Origin: Betaproteobacteria bacterium
Lineage (GTDB): Bacteria > Pseudomonadota > Gammaproteobacteria > Burkholderiales > Burkholderiaceae_C
Direction: 5' to 3'
Assembly: GCA_947453725.1 (NCBI GenBank)
Contig: CANGHH010000003.1
Location: forward strand, 124,001-188,000
DNA length: 64,000 nt
The notes under the pieces are model-generated. The model searched no databases. It worked only from the letters and a program-made list of their open reading frames with translations, and was not told the origin of the DNA. The position numbers and the translations under genes were made by a program. Positions 43,537-50,973 of the stretch are shown in pieces. How positions within the stretch are numbered: the first letter of the stretch is position 1; every line of letters begins with the position of its first letter.

Positions 43537-44600
43537 GCTGCGGCTCCCGTCATCGGGGTGCCGCGCGCAATCGCTCGCGGAAAGCGCAGGGGCAGCTTCA
43601 GCCGCGCGCGCTGGCGGCGCAGGTCGGCGAAGCGCATCAGTGCGCTCAGCAAGTCGTCGTCGGTGGCCAGTTCCAGCACGTCGGCGCCGGACTTCGCCAG
43701 GCTCTCGAGCAGCGACTGTTCCTGGGCCTGCGCCATTCGGGCATAGCGCTCGCGGAAGGCCGGATCGGCCGCGTCGATGAACAGTTGCTCGCCGGTTTCC
43801 GCGTCTTGCACGGTCACCAGGCCGACGTCCGGCAGTGCCATCTCCATCGGGTCCCACAAGCGCACGGCGACCACGTCATGCCGGCGCGACAAACGGGCCA
43901 GTGCCTCGGCCCAGCCCGGCTGGCTGATGAAGTCCGAGACCACGAAGACCAGGCTGCGGCGCCGGATGGCCGATTCGGCGGCGCTCAGCAGCCTGGCCAG
44001 TGCGGTGCCGGTGTTGGCGGCTGGCGCTGTGGCTGCGCCTGCATGCGCAGCCGGCTGCGGCGCGCGCATGCGCTGCAGCAGTTCCAGCACGTGCAGCCGC
44101 GAAGCGCGCGGTGGCATCAGGCCGTCCACTTGCTGGCTGTAGAACATCGCCCCGACGCGGTTGCCGTGGCGCGTGACGACGCGCGCCAGCGTGGCCACGA
44201 AGGCAGTGGAAACGGCCAGCTTGGTGGTGTCGCCGCTGCCGAAGTCGACGCTGCCCGACAGGTCCAGCAGGAACCAGGCGCTGAGGTCGCGGTCTTCCAG
44301 GAACTGCCGCACATAGGGCTGCTGCAGCCGCGCGGTGACGTTCCAGTCGATGTGGCGGACGTCGTCGTGGTGCTGGTATTCGCGCAGGTCGGCCAGGTCC
44401 ACGCCGGCGCCTCGCCACAGCGTGCGGTAGTCGCCCTGCAACAGGCCGTCGAGTCGGCGGATCACCGTCCACTCGAGACGGCGCAGCAGTTGGTCTGGTG
44501 CCCCCAGGCTCACTGCGTTCGCCACCCCCCGAGGGGGCTCTTGCAGCGGCCCGGCAAAGCCGGTTCCGCGCAAGGCCTTGGTCGCTGCCGCTTCAGTCAT
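43533..44600 (-). CDS. DUF58 domain-containing protein with a repeat-derived N-terminus
   Basis: A 355-residue protein. The DUF58 core starts with RRLEWTVIRRLDGLLQGDYRT and continues with DLADLREYQHHDDVRHIDWNVTAR, then a VWA-like half (DRDLSAWFLLDLSGSVDFG). DUF58 proteins work with MoxR ATPases, probably as VWA-type partners. Residues about 7-33 are encoded by a dispersed 80-bp repeat whose second copy is non-coding elsewhere in the window, so this N-terminus is not ancestral. The ATG at 44600 overlaps the MoxR stop by eight bases; GTG at 44465 just before the conserved core is the alternative start. Confidence 0.88.
   Translation of the reverse strand: MTEAAATKALRGTGFAGPLQEPPRGVANAVSLGAPDQLLRRLEWTVIRRLDGLLQGDYRTLWRGAGVDLADLREYQHHDDVRHIDWNVTARLQQPYVRQFLEDRDLSAWFLLDLSGSVDFGSGDTTKLAVSTAFVATLARVVTRHGNRVGAMFYSQQVDGLMPPRASRLHVLELLQRMRAPQPAAHAGAATAPAANTGTALARLLSAAESAIRRRSLVFVVSDFISQPGWAEALARLSRRHDVVAVRLWDPMEMALPDVGLVTVQDAETGEQLFIDAADPAFRERYARMAQAQEQSLLESLAKSGADVLELATDDDLLSALMRFADLRRQRARLKLPLRFPRAIARGTPMTGAAA
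44501..44580 (-). repeat. Dispersed 80-bp repeat, copy 1 (inside the DUF58 gene)
   Basis: It begins CCCCCAGGCT, has a CCCCCCGAGGGGG core that can fold on itself and ends GCGCAAGGCCTTG. By hand alignment 74 of 80 bases match copy 2 at 54317-54396. It contributes in-frame codons (about residues 7-33) to the DUF58 gene, read from its complementary strand. The ends show no target duplication that I can see. Confidence 0.85.
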
Positions 44601-45588
44601 GGGCCATCGAGGTGAGCGGCTTGTCGGGCGCCGGCACGGCTTTGAGGATGCGCTGGATCACCGCATCCGGCGTGATGTCGGCCGCCAGCGCTTCATAGCT
44701 CAGCACCAGGCGGTGGCGCAGCACGTCGGGCACCAGCTCGACCATGTCCTCGGGCAGCACGTAGCGCCGGCCGCGCAGCAGGGCCAGCGCCTTGGCGCCT
44801 TCGATCAGGCCGATGGTGGCGCGCGGGCTGGCGCCGTAGCTGAGGTAGGGCGCCAGTTCGGCCAGGCCGTGCTGCGCCGGCCGGCGCGTGGCGCTCACCA
44901 GCTTCACCGCGTACTGCATCAGCGCCGGGTCGCAGAAGACGGCGCGGCATTCGCGCTGCAGTGCGGCCAGCTGCAGCGTGTCGGCCACAGCGTGCACCGC
45001 CACCGCCGGGCCGGTCACGCGCTGCGCGATGACGAATTCTTCTTCCTCGGTCGGGTAGTCGACCAGCACCTTCATCATGAAGCGATCGATCTGCGCTTCG
45101 GGCAGCGGGTAGGTGCCTTCGGTCTCGATCGGGTTCTGGGTGGCCATCACCACGAAGGGCTCGGGCAGCCGGTGCGTCTCGCCGGCGATCGTCACCTGGC
45201 GTTCCTGCATCACCTCGAGCAGCGCGCTCTGCACCTTGGCCGGCGCGCGGTTGATCTCGTCGGCCAGCAGCAGGTTCGCGAAGACCGGGCCCAGCGCGGT
45301 GCCGAATTCGCCGCTTTTCTGGTTGTAGATGCGGGTGCCGACCAGGTCGGCCGGCACCAGGTCGGGCGTGAACTGGATGCGCTTGAAGCTGCCGTGGATG
45401 GTGCACGCCAGGGTCTTGATGGTCAGCGTCTTGGCCAGACCGGGCACGCCTTCGACCAGCAGGTGACCCTGCGCCAGCAGCGCCACCAGCACGCGTTCCA
45501 GGAATCGGTCCTGGCCGACGACGACGCGCTTGACCTCGTACAGCAGGCGCTCCATCAGCAAGGCGGTTTCGGCGGCGGGTGCTTGCAT
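44593..45588 (-). CDS. MoxR family AAA+ ATPase
   Basis: A 331-residue ATPase: Walker A GVPGLAKT, pore region FTPDLVPADLVG, Walker B LLADEINRAPAKVQSALLEVMQERQV, sensor TQNPIETEGTYPLPEAQIDRF and a C-terminal lid with the GASPRATIGLIE arginine. MoxR proteins act as chaperone-like assembly factors for VWA-domain partners. Partners here are DUF58 (downstream, 8-base overlap) and the BatA-like protein. The upstream HtrA-like gene is 13 bases away on the same strand. Confidence 0.94.
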   Translation of the reverse strand: MQAPAAETALLMERLLYEVKRVVVGQDRFLERVLVALLAQGHLLVEGVPGLAKTLTIKTLACTIHGSFKRIQFTPDLVPADLVGTRIYNQKSGEFGTALGPVFANLLLADEINRAPAKVQSALLEVMQERQVTIAGETHRLPEPFVVMATQNPIETEGTYPLPEAQIDRFMMKVLVDYPTEEEEFVIAQRVTGPAVAVHAVADTLQLAALQRECRAVFCDPALMQYAVKLVSATRRPAQHGLAELAPYLSYGASPRATIGLIEGAKALALLRGRRYVLPEDMVELVPDVLRHRLVLSYEALAADITPDAVIQRILKAVPAPDKPLTSMAHD

Positions 45589-45601
45589 GGTGCGGGCTTT
45601 C

Positions 45602-46540
45602 TCAGAACGGCGGCATGCCTGCCGCCGTGGCGGCGTTTTCGATGGGCACGGCGAAGCCGATGCCGATGAAGGTCCGCTGCGCCGACGGGTTGAGGATGGC
45701 GGTGACGATGCCGACGACCTGGCCGTCCATCGTGACCAGCGGACCGCCCGAATTGCCCGGGTTGGCGGCGGCGTCGAACTGGATCAGCTTGCTCAGCGTC
45801 CTGGCGCCGTCGGGGGCGCGGAATTCGCGCTGCAGGCCCGACACCACGCCGTAGCTGACCGAAGGCCCGATGCCGAAGGGGTGACCGACGGCGATGACGT
45901 GGTCGCCCGGCCGCAGGTCGCTGGTGCTGCGCATCGTGGCCGCCTCCAGGTCGTCGGGCAGGGTCAGCGCCTTCAGCACCGCCAGGTCGTTCTCGGGCTG
46001 AGCGCCGACCAGCATGGCCTCGCTCTCCTGGCCGTTGGCGAAGCGCAGCTTGACCCGTTTCGCGCCAGCCACGACGTGCAGATTGGTCAGGATGGTGCCG
46101 TTGTCGATGATCACCACGCCGGTGCCCAGGCTGCGCGCCATCGCGCGCTGCTCGGGCTTGTCTTCGCCGCTGTCCTTGTCGTCCATCAGGCCGACGACCC
46201 GCACCACGGAGGGCAGGACGGCTTCGTAGGCCGCGGCTGCGGCCGAGGGCAGGGCTTCCTTTTCGAGCGACTGCCGCACGGCGGCGGCGATGTCGTCCTG
46301 CGTGATGGGGTGGGCGCCGGGGCGCCACGGCGACAGGGCGAAGGGGATGAAGAGCACCAGCGCCAAGGCCAGCAGCGCGCCGGTGAAGGCCCACAGCGGC
46401 GCCGCGTGTCGCTGGCTGAGGGTCCGCAGCCAGCCCGTCGCAGTGCCCTCCGCAGCCGGCGCGGACACCGGCGCAGCAGCAGCAGCCGGCTGAGCGGCGA
46501 CGCGGCGTGGAGATCGGCTGTACAGCGGGGCCTTGTTCAT
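45602..46540 (-). CDS. Membrane-anchored trypsin-like (HtrA-type) serine protease without PDZ
   Basis: A 312-residue protein. An Ala-rich cytoplasmic N-terminus (about 1-45), one transmembrane helix (about 49-70), then a periplasmic S1C protease domain with the triad His155 (LTNLHVV), Asp185 (ENDLAVL) and Ser264 (GNSGGPLV). It ends right after the protease domain, so there is no PDZ domain, unlike the DegP-like protein at 18072. ATG at 46540 chosen; an in-frame GTG eleven codons upstream gives a longer, less likely N-terminus. It is the first gene of a four-gene unit with MoxR, DUF58 and BatA-like proteins. Confidence 0.88.
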   Translation of the reverse strand: MNKAPLYSRSPRRVAAQPAAAAAPVSAPAAEGTATGWLRTLSQRHAAPLWAFTGALLALALVLFIPFALSPWRPGAHPITQDDIAAAVRQSLEKEALPSAAAAAYEAVLPSVVRVVGLMDDKDSGEDKPEQRAMARSLGTGVVIIDNGTILTNLHVVAGAKRVKLRFANGQESEAMLVGAQPENDLAVLKALTLPDDLEAATMRSTSDLRPGDHVIAVGHPFGIGPSVSYGVVSGLQREFRAPDGARTLSKLIQFDAAANPGNSGGPLVTMDGQVVGIVTAILNPSAQRTFIGIGFAVPIENAATAAGMPPF

Positions 46541-46626
46541 GCGGGCAGGGTGGGTGCGCGATGACAGTACCACGCCCCGGGGAGCTCGCAGGCGCGGGCC
46601 TGCAGCGCCTGCGTCATCATCGATGC

Positions 46627-47448
46627 ATGTGGACCGATACGCACTGCCATCTGGACGCCGCCGAGTTCGACGTCGACCGCGATGCCGTGGTCTTGCGCGC
46701 CCGCGCCGCCGGCGTCACGCAGATGGTGCTGCCGGCTGTCGATGCGGCGAACTTCGACGCCGTGCGCAGCCTGGCCCACCGCCACGGCCTGGCCTACGCG
46801 CTGGGCATCCACCCGCTGTTCGTCGACCGTGCGCCGGACGCCGACCTCGACCGCCTGCAGCAGGCCTTGCAGCAGCACCGCGATGACCCGCGCCTGGTCG
46901 CGGTGGGCGAGATCGGGCTCGACCACTTCGTGCCCGGGCTGGACCGCGAACGGCAGGCGCGCTTCTACACCGCGCAGTTGAAGCTGGCGCGCGACGCCGG
47001 GCTGCCGGTGCTGCTGCATGTGCGGCGCTCGGCCGACTCGCTGCTGCGAGGGCTGCGCCGCATCGCCGTGCTGGGCGGCATCGCCCACGCCTTCAACGGC
47101 AGCGCGGTGCAGGCGCGTCAGTTCGTCGAACGTGGCTTCAGGCTGGGTTTCGGCGGCACGCTGACCTTCGACCGCGCGCTGCAGATCCGCGCCCTGGCGA
47201 CGGCGCTGCCCGAGACCGCGCTGGTGCTGGAAACCGACGCGCCCGACATCCCGCCGCAATGGCTGTACCGCACGGCCGCCGAGCGCCTGGCCGGTGCGAA
47301 CAGCCGCAATGAGCCGGGCGAACTGCCGCGCATCGCGGCAGTGCTGGCGGACTTGCGCGGCTGGACGCGGGCACAGGCAGCGGCGGTCACTTCGGCCAAT
47401 GCCCGTGCCGCGCTGCCCCGCCTGGCGCTGCTGGCGGCGTCGACGTGA
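46627..47448 (+). CDS. TatD family metal-dependent hydrolase
   Basis: A 273-residue TIM-barrel DNase-like protein. Metal ligands lie in DTHCHLD, VGEIGLDHF, PVLLHVRRS, HAFNGS and LETDAPD. Which paralogue (TatD, YcfH or YjjV) it corresponds to is unclear; the VGEIGLD followed by HVRRS looks most like the YjjV branch. No Shine-Dalgarno is seen before the ATG. Its stop overlaps the GTG of a DNA glycosylase gene, which fits a DNA-repair or nucleic-acid quality role. Confidence 0.92.
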   Translation: MWTDTHCHLDAAEFDVDRDAVVLRARAAGVTQMVLPAVDAANFDAVRSLAHRHGLAYALGIHPLFVDRAPDADLDRLQQALQQHRDDPRLVAVGEIGLDHFVPGLDRERQARFYTAQLKLARDAGLPVLLHVRRSADSLLRGLRRIAVLGGIAHAFNGSAVQARQFVERGFRLGFGGTLTFDRALQIRALATALPETALVLETDAPDIPPQWLYRTAAERLAGANSRNEPGELPRIAAVLADLRGWTRAQAAAVTSANARAALPRLALLAAST

Positions 47449-47993
47449 CCGACCGGCTGCAAGGCCTGCCGCCGGTCATCGGCCCGCGCACGCGGCTGCT
47501 CTTGCTGGGCAGTTTCCCGGGCGTCGCGTCGCTGCAGGCCCAGCAGTACTACGGCCACCCGCGCAACCACTTCTGGCCCCTGGTCGGCGGGCTGTGGCAG
47601 GTCGATCTGAAGGCGCTGACTTACGCCCATCGCCTGGACTGGCTGCTCGACCACGGCCTGGGCCTGTGGGACGTCTACGCCAGCTGCCGCCGTGCCGGCA
47701 GCCTGGACAGCGCCATCCGCGACGCCGCCTTCAACGACCTGGCCAGCCTGCGGCGGCTGGCACCGGCGCTGGCCGCCATCGCCCACAACGGTGGCGAGTC
47801 GGCGCGTGCGCTGCGCTTCACCGGCGCGCTGGGTCTGCCGGTCTTCAAGCTGCCGTCCAGCAGCCCGGCCAATGCCAGCTGGTCCTTCGAACGCAAGTTG
47901 GCCGCCTGGCGCACAGCGGCGCTGGGCGCCGGACTGCCGCTGCCGGCCTTGACCGAGCCGCTATCGTCGCGTGGTGAAGAAACCCAGCCCTGA
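47445..47993 (+). CDS. DNA-deoxyinosine glycosylase (UDG superfamily, HDG type)
   Basis: A 182-residue member of the uracil-DNA glycosylase superfamily. The motif GSFPGVASLQAQQYYGHPRNHFWPL matches the hypoxanthine-DNA glycosylase branch, which removes deaminated adenine. The second motif is near FKLPSSSPANA, where SPAN carries the DNA-contacting loop. GTG start with a four-base overlap to the TatD gene. The 3' end overlaps the next gene by 23 bases. Confidence 0.88.
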   Translation: MTDRLQGLPPVIGPRTRLLLLGSFPGVASLQAQQYYGHPRNHFWPLVGGLWQVDLKALTYAHRLDWLLDHGLGLWDVYASCRRAGSLDSAIRDAAFNDLASLRRLAPALAAIAHNGGESARALRFTGALGLPVFKLPSSSPANASWSFERKLAAWRTAALGAGLPLPALTEPLSSRGEETQP

Positions 47994-48855
47994 CCCCTCG
48001 AAGCCGCCCGCCCGGGCACCCGCCCGCCCATCCCCCCGCAAGCCCGAACGGGACCTGCCCGGCGTGACGATTTCCGAACACGCCGGCGTGCGCTACCTGC
48101 ACCTGGGCACGATCTGGATCCAGGGCGCGATGCGCATCAAGAAGCCGCAGCAGGTCGAGCTGGACTACATCCAGCGCATGCTGGCCAGCCTGCTGTGGTT
48201 GCCCACCGAGGCGCTGCAAGGCGGGCAGGCTGTGCAACTCGGCCTGGGCGCCGGCGCGTTGACGCGCTTCACCGCCGGCTCGCTGAACACGCCCACCACC
48301 GTGGTCGAGATCAACCCCGACGTGGTCCAGGCCAACACCCTGTTCTTCGCGCTGCCGCCGTCTGCCGAGGTGGTGCTGGGCGACGCCGCCGACTGGCTGG
48401 CGCAGGCCGAGCCGGGCAGCGTGCGCCTTCTGCACGTCGACCTCTATGACCACGAGGCCGCTGCGCCCGTGCTCGACGATGTCGACTTCTACGCCGCCTG
48501 CCGGGCCACGCTGGAGGCGGGCGGCCTGATGAGCGTCAACCTCTTCGGTCGCGACGCCAGCTTCGAGCGCAGCATCGCGCGCATCGCGCAGGCTTTTGGC
48601 GCCGACCAGGTCTGGAGCCTGCGCCCGACCCGTGAGGGCAACACCGTGGTGGTCGCCGGCCGCGGCGTGGTGGTGCCCGAGCGCGAGGCCCTGACGCTGC
48701 GCGCGGCGGCCATCGAAGACCGCTGGGGCGCCCTCGGGTTGCCGGCGCGCAAGTGGCTGCGCATGGTGCGGCCTTACGTGGAAACCACAGCCGACCCGGG
48801 GGCGACGCTCCCTAGAATCGGCCGCAATTCAATCCCAGGTGGAGAAGCGCCTTGA
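47971..48855 (+). CDS. Spermidine-synthase-like SAM-dependent protein
   Basis: A 294-residue protein with the Rossmann methyltransferase fold of spermidine synthases: VQLGLGAGALTRFT (motif I), TTVVEINPDVV (acidic end of beta 2), VVLGDAADWL and LLHVDLYDHEA. The N-terminal beta domain of true spermidine synthase is short and the aminopropyl-transfer Asp is not clear, so polyamine synthesis is not implied. GTG starts occur at 47971 and 47974. It overlaps the glycosylase gene and its TGA is embedded in the TTG start of tctB. A TAGAAT box inside its 3' end (48813) may drive tctB. Confidence 0.82.
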   Translation: MVKKPSPDPSKPPARAPARPSPRKPERDLPGVTISEHAGVRYLHLGTIWIQGAMRIKKPQQVELDYIQRMLASLLWLPTEALQGGQAVQLGLGAGALTRFTAGSLNTPTTVVEINPDVVQANTLFFALPPSAEVVLGDAADWLAQAEPGSVRLLHVDLYDHEAAAPVLDDVDFYAACRATLEAGGLMSVNLFGRDASFERSIARIAQAFGADQVWSLRPTREGNTVVVAGRGVVVPEREALTLRAAAIEDRWGALGLPARKWLRMVRPYVETTADPGATLPRIGRNSIPGGEAP

Positions 48856-49316
48856 AAATCAAGAGCCAGAAGGACTTCTGGTCCGGCCTCATGTTCATCG
48901 CCGTCGGCGTGATGTTCGCCTGGGGCTCGACCTACTACAGCATGGGTGCTTCGGCGCGCCCCGGCCCCGGCTACTTTCCCTTCGGCCTGGCGCTGTTGAT
49001 GGCCATCCTGGGCGGCATGGTGCTGTTCAAGTCGCTGACGCTGGAAGTCGAAGGCGGCGACCCGATCGGCGCCTGGGCCTGGAAGCCCCTGCTCGTCATC
49101 AATGGCGCGGTGGCCATCTTCGGCTGGGCCTTGCCGCACCTGGGCATGGTCGTTTCGCTGCCGCTGCTGGTGATCCTGTCGGCCGCTGCTGGCAGCGAAT
49201 TCCACTGGAAAGATGCCATCCTGAACTCGATCGTGCTGACCATCGGCAGCTGGATCATCTTCATCTGGGGTCTCAAGCTGACGATTCCGCTTCTGCCTTC
49301 TTTCCTGGCCAGCTGA
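48852..49316 (+). CDS. tctB: Tripartite tricarboxylate transporter, small membrane subunit TctB
   Basis: A 154-residue membrane protein with four hydrophobic segments. The start DFWSGLMFIAVGVMFAWGSTYYSMGASARPGPGYFP is the TctB signature. A TTG start overlaps the previous stop, with GGAG seven bases before it. It pairs with TctA (11 bases downstream) for secondary uptake of tricarboxylates or related acids. The periplasmic receptor TctC is not in the window; a Bug-type receptor elsewhere must serve it. Confidence 0.92.
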   Translation: MKIKSQKDFWSGLMFIAVGVMFAWGSTYYSMGASARPGPGYFPFGLALLMAILGGMVLFKSLTLEVEGGDPIGAWAWKPLLVINGAVAIFGWALPHLGMVVSLPLLVILSAAAGSEFHWKDAILNSIVLTIGSWIIFIWGLKLTIPLLPSFLAS

Positions 49317-49326
49317 GAGCCCACAC

Positions 49327-50838
49327 ATGGACCTGATCCACAACCTGATGCTGGGCTTCGGCGTCGCCTTCACGGCGCAGAACCTGCTGTACGCTTTCTT
49401 CGGCTCGGTGCTCGGCACCCTCATCGGCGTGCTGCCGGGCCTGGGGCCCGTCGCGACCATCGCGATGCTGCTGCCGTCCATCTACGCGCTCGACGCGACC
49501 CCCGCGCTGATCATGCTGGCCGGCATCTACTACGGCGCGCAGTACGGCGGTTCCACCACCGCCATCCTGATCAACGTGCCGGGTGAATCCAGCTCGGTGG
49601 TCACGGCCATCGACGGCTACGCGATGGCTCGCAAGGGCCGCGCCGGCCCGGCGCTGGCGGCGGCTGGCCTGGGTTCCTTCTTCGCCGGCTGCGTGGGCAC
49701 CGTGATCATCGCGGCCTTCGCGCCGCCGCTGACCGAACTGGCCTTCAAGTTCGGCCCGGCCGAGTACTTCAGCCTGATGGTGCTGGGCCTGATCGGCGCC
49801 GTGGTGCTGGCCTCGGGTTCGCTCGTCAAGGCCATCTCGATGATCCTGCTGGGCCTGCTGCTGGGCCAGATCAACACCGACGTGATTTCGGGCGTTCCGC
49901 GCTTCAGCTTCGACGTGCCGGAGCTGACCGACGGCATCGGCTTCGTCGGCATCGCGATGGGCGTCTTCGGCTTCGGCGAGATCATCGCCAACCTGGGTCA
50001 GCCGGAAGAAAGCCGCGAGGTCTTCACCAAGGACGTCAAGGGCCTGTGGCCGACCTTCCAGGACTTCAAGGACGCCTGGCCGGCGGTCCTGCGTGGCACG
50101 GCGCTGGGCTCGATACTCGGCGTGCTGCCGGGCGGCGGCGCGCTGCTGGCCTCTTTCGCGGCCTACACGGTCGAGAAGAAGATGCCGATGAAGAAGGGCG
50201 AGGTCGAGTTCGGCAAGGGCAACATCCGCGGCGTGGCCGGTCCTGAATCGGCGAACAACGCCGGCGCCCAGACCAGCTTCATCCCGATGCTGACCCTGGG
50301 CATTCCGCCCAACGCCGTGATGGCGCTGATGGTCGGCGCGATGACCATCAAGGGCATCCAGCCCGGCCCGCAGGTGATGACGAGCAACCCGCAGCTGTTC
50401 TGGGGCCTGATCGCCTCGATGTGGGTCGGCAACCTGATGCTCGTGATCCTGAACCTGCCGATGATCGGCATCTGGATCAAGCTGCTGACGGTGCCTTACC
50501 GTTTCCTGTTCCCGGCGATCATGACCTTCTGCTGCATCGGCCTGTACACGCTGAACAACTCCTCGTTCGACGTCTACATCGGCGCCTTCTTCGGCATGGT
50601 GGGTTACATCTTCTACAAGCTGGGCTGTGAACCGGCGCCGCTGCTGCTGGGCTTCATCCTCGGCCCGATGATGGAAGAGAACCTGCGACGTGCGCTGCTG
50701 CTGTCGCGGGGCGACTGGTCGACCTTCCTGAGCCGGCCGTTGTCGGCCGGTCTGCTGGCCGCGGCCTTCCTGATGATCGTGGTGGTGATGCTGCCGTCGA
50801 TCAAGAACAAGCGCGAAGTGGCATTCTCGGAAGACTGA
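49327..50838 (+). CDS. tctA: Tripartite tricarboxylate transporter, large permease TctA
   Basis: A 503-residue permease with about twelve membrane segments. Family landmarks are GVLPGLGPVATIAMLLP near residue 38, GIYYGAQYGGSTTAILINVPGE near 70 and PESANNAGAQTSFIPMLTLGIP near 310. These glycine-rich repeats form the substrate path. A GC-rich hairpin terminator follows 86 bases after the stop. Confidence 0.95.
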   Translation: MDLIHNLMLGFGVAFTAQNLLYAFFGSVLGTLIGVLPGLGPVATIAMLLPSIYALDATPALIMLAGIYYGAQYGGSTTAILINVPGESSSVVTAIDGYAMARKGRAGPALAAAGLGSFFAGCVGTVIIAAFAPPLTELAFKFGPAEYFSLMVLGLIGAVVLASGSLVKAISMILLGLLLGQINTDVISGVPRFSFDVPELTDGIGFVGIAMGVFGFGEIIANLGQPEESREVFTKDVKGLWPTFQDFKDAWPAVLRGTALGSILGVLPGGGALLASFAAYTVEKKMPMKKGEVEFGKGNIRGVAGPESANNAGAQTSFIPMLTLGIPPNAVMALMVGAMTIKGIQPGPQVMTSNPQLFWGLIASMWVGNLMLVILNLPMIGIWIKLLTVPYRFLFPAIMTFCCIGLYTLNNSSFDVYIGAFFGMVGYIFYKLGCEPAPLLLGFILGPMMEENLRRALLLSRGDWSTFLSRPLSAGLLAAAFLMIVVVMLPSIKNKREVAFSED

Positions 50839-50924
50839 GTGCGGACGTGAGAGTCCGGAAGGACTCGAACGCCGCACGAAGGGCCGGCCGTGATTTCACG
50901 CCGCTGGCCAGGACCGAAGCACCG

Positions 50925-50946
50925 GGGCCCCGCAACGTCGGGGCCC
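50925..50946 (+). terminator. Intrinsic terminator after tctBA
   Basis: Perfect 8-bp stem GGGCCCCG / CGGGGCCC with the six-base loop CAACGT, followed by TTTGCATTGTT. It lies 86 bases after the tctA stop and before the MFS gene, separating the two messages. Confidence 0.75.
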
Positions 50947-50973
50947 TTTGCATTGTTACGGTAGCCTCGGACC

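Noticed and set aside
48852..50838. A complete three-part Tct transporter
   Set aside because: No TctC-type receptor gene lies in or beside the pair; only the two membrane subunits are present.
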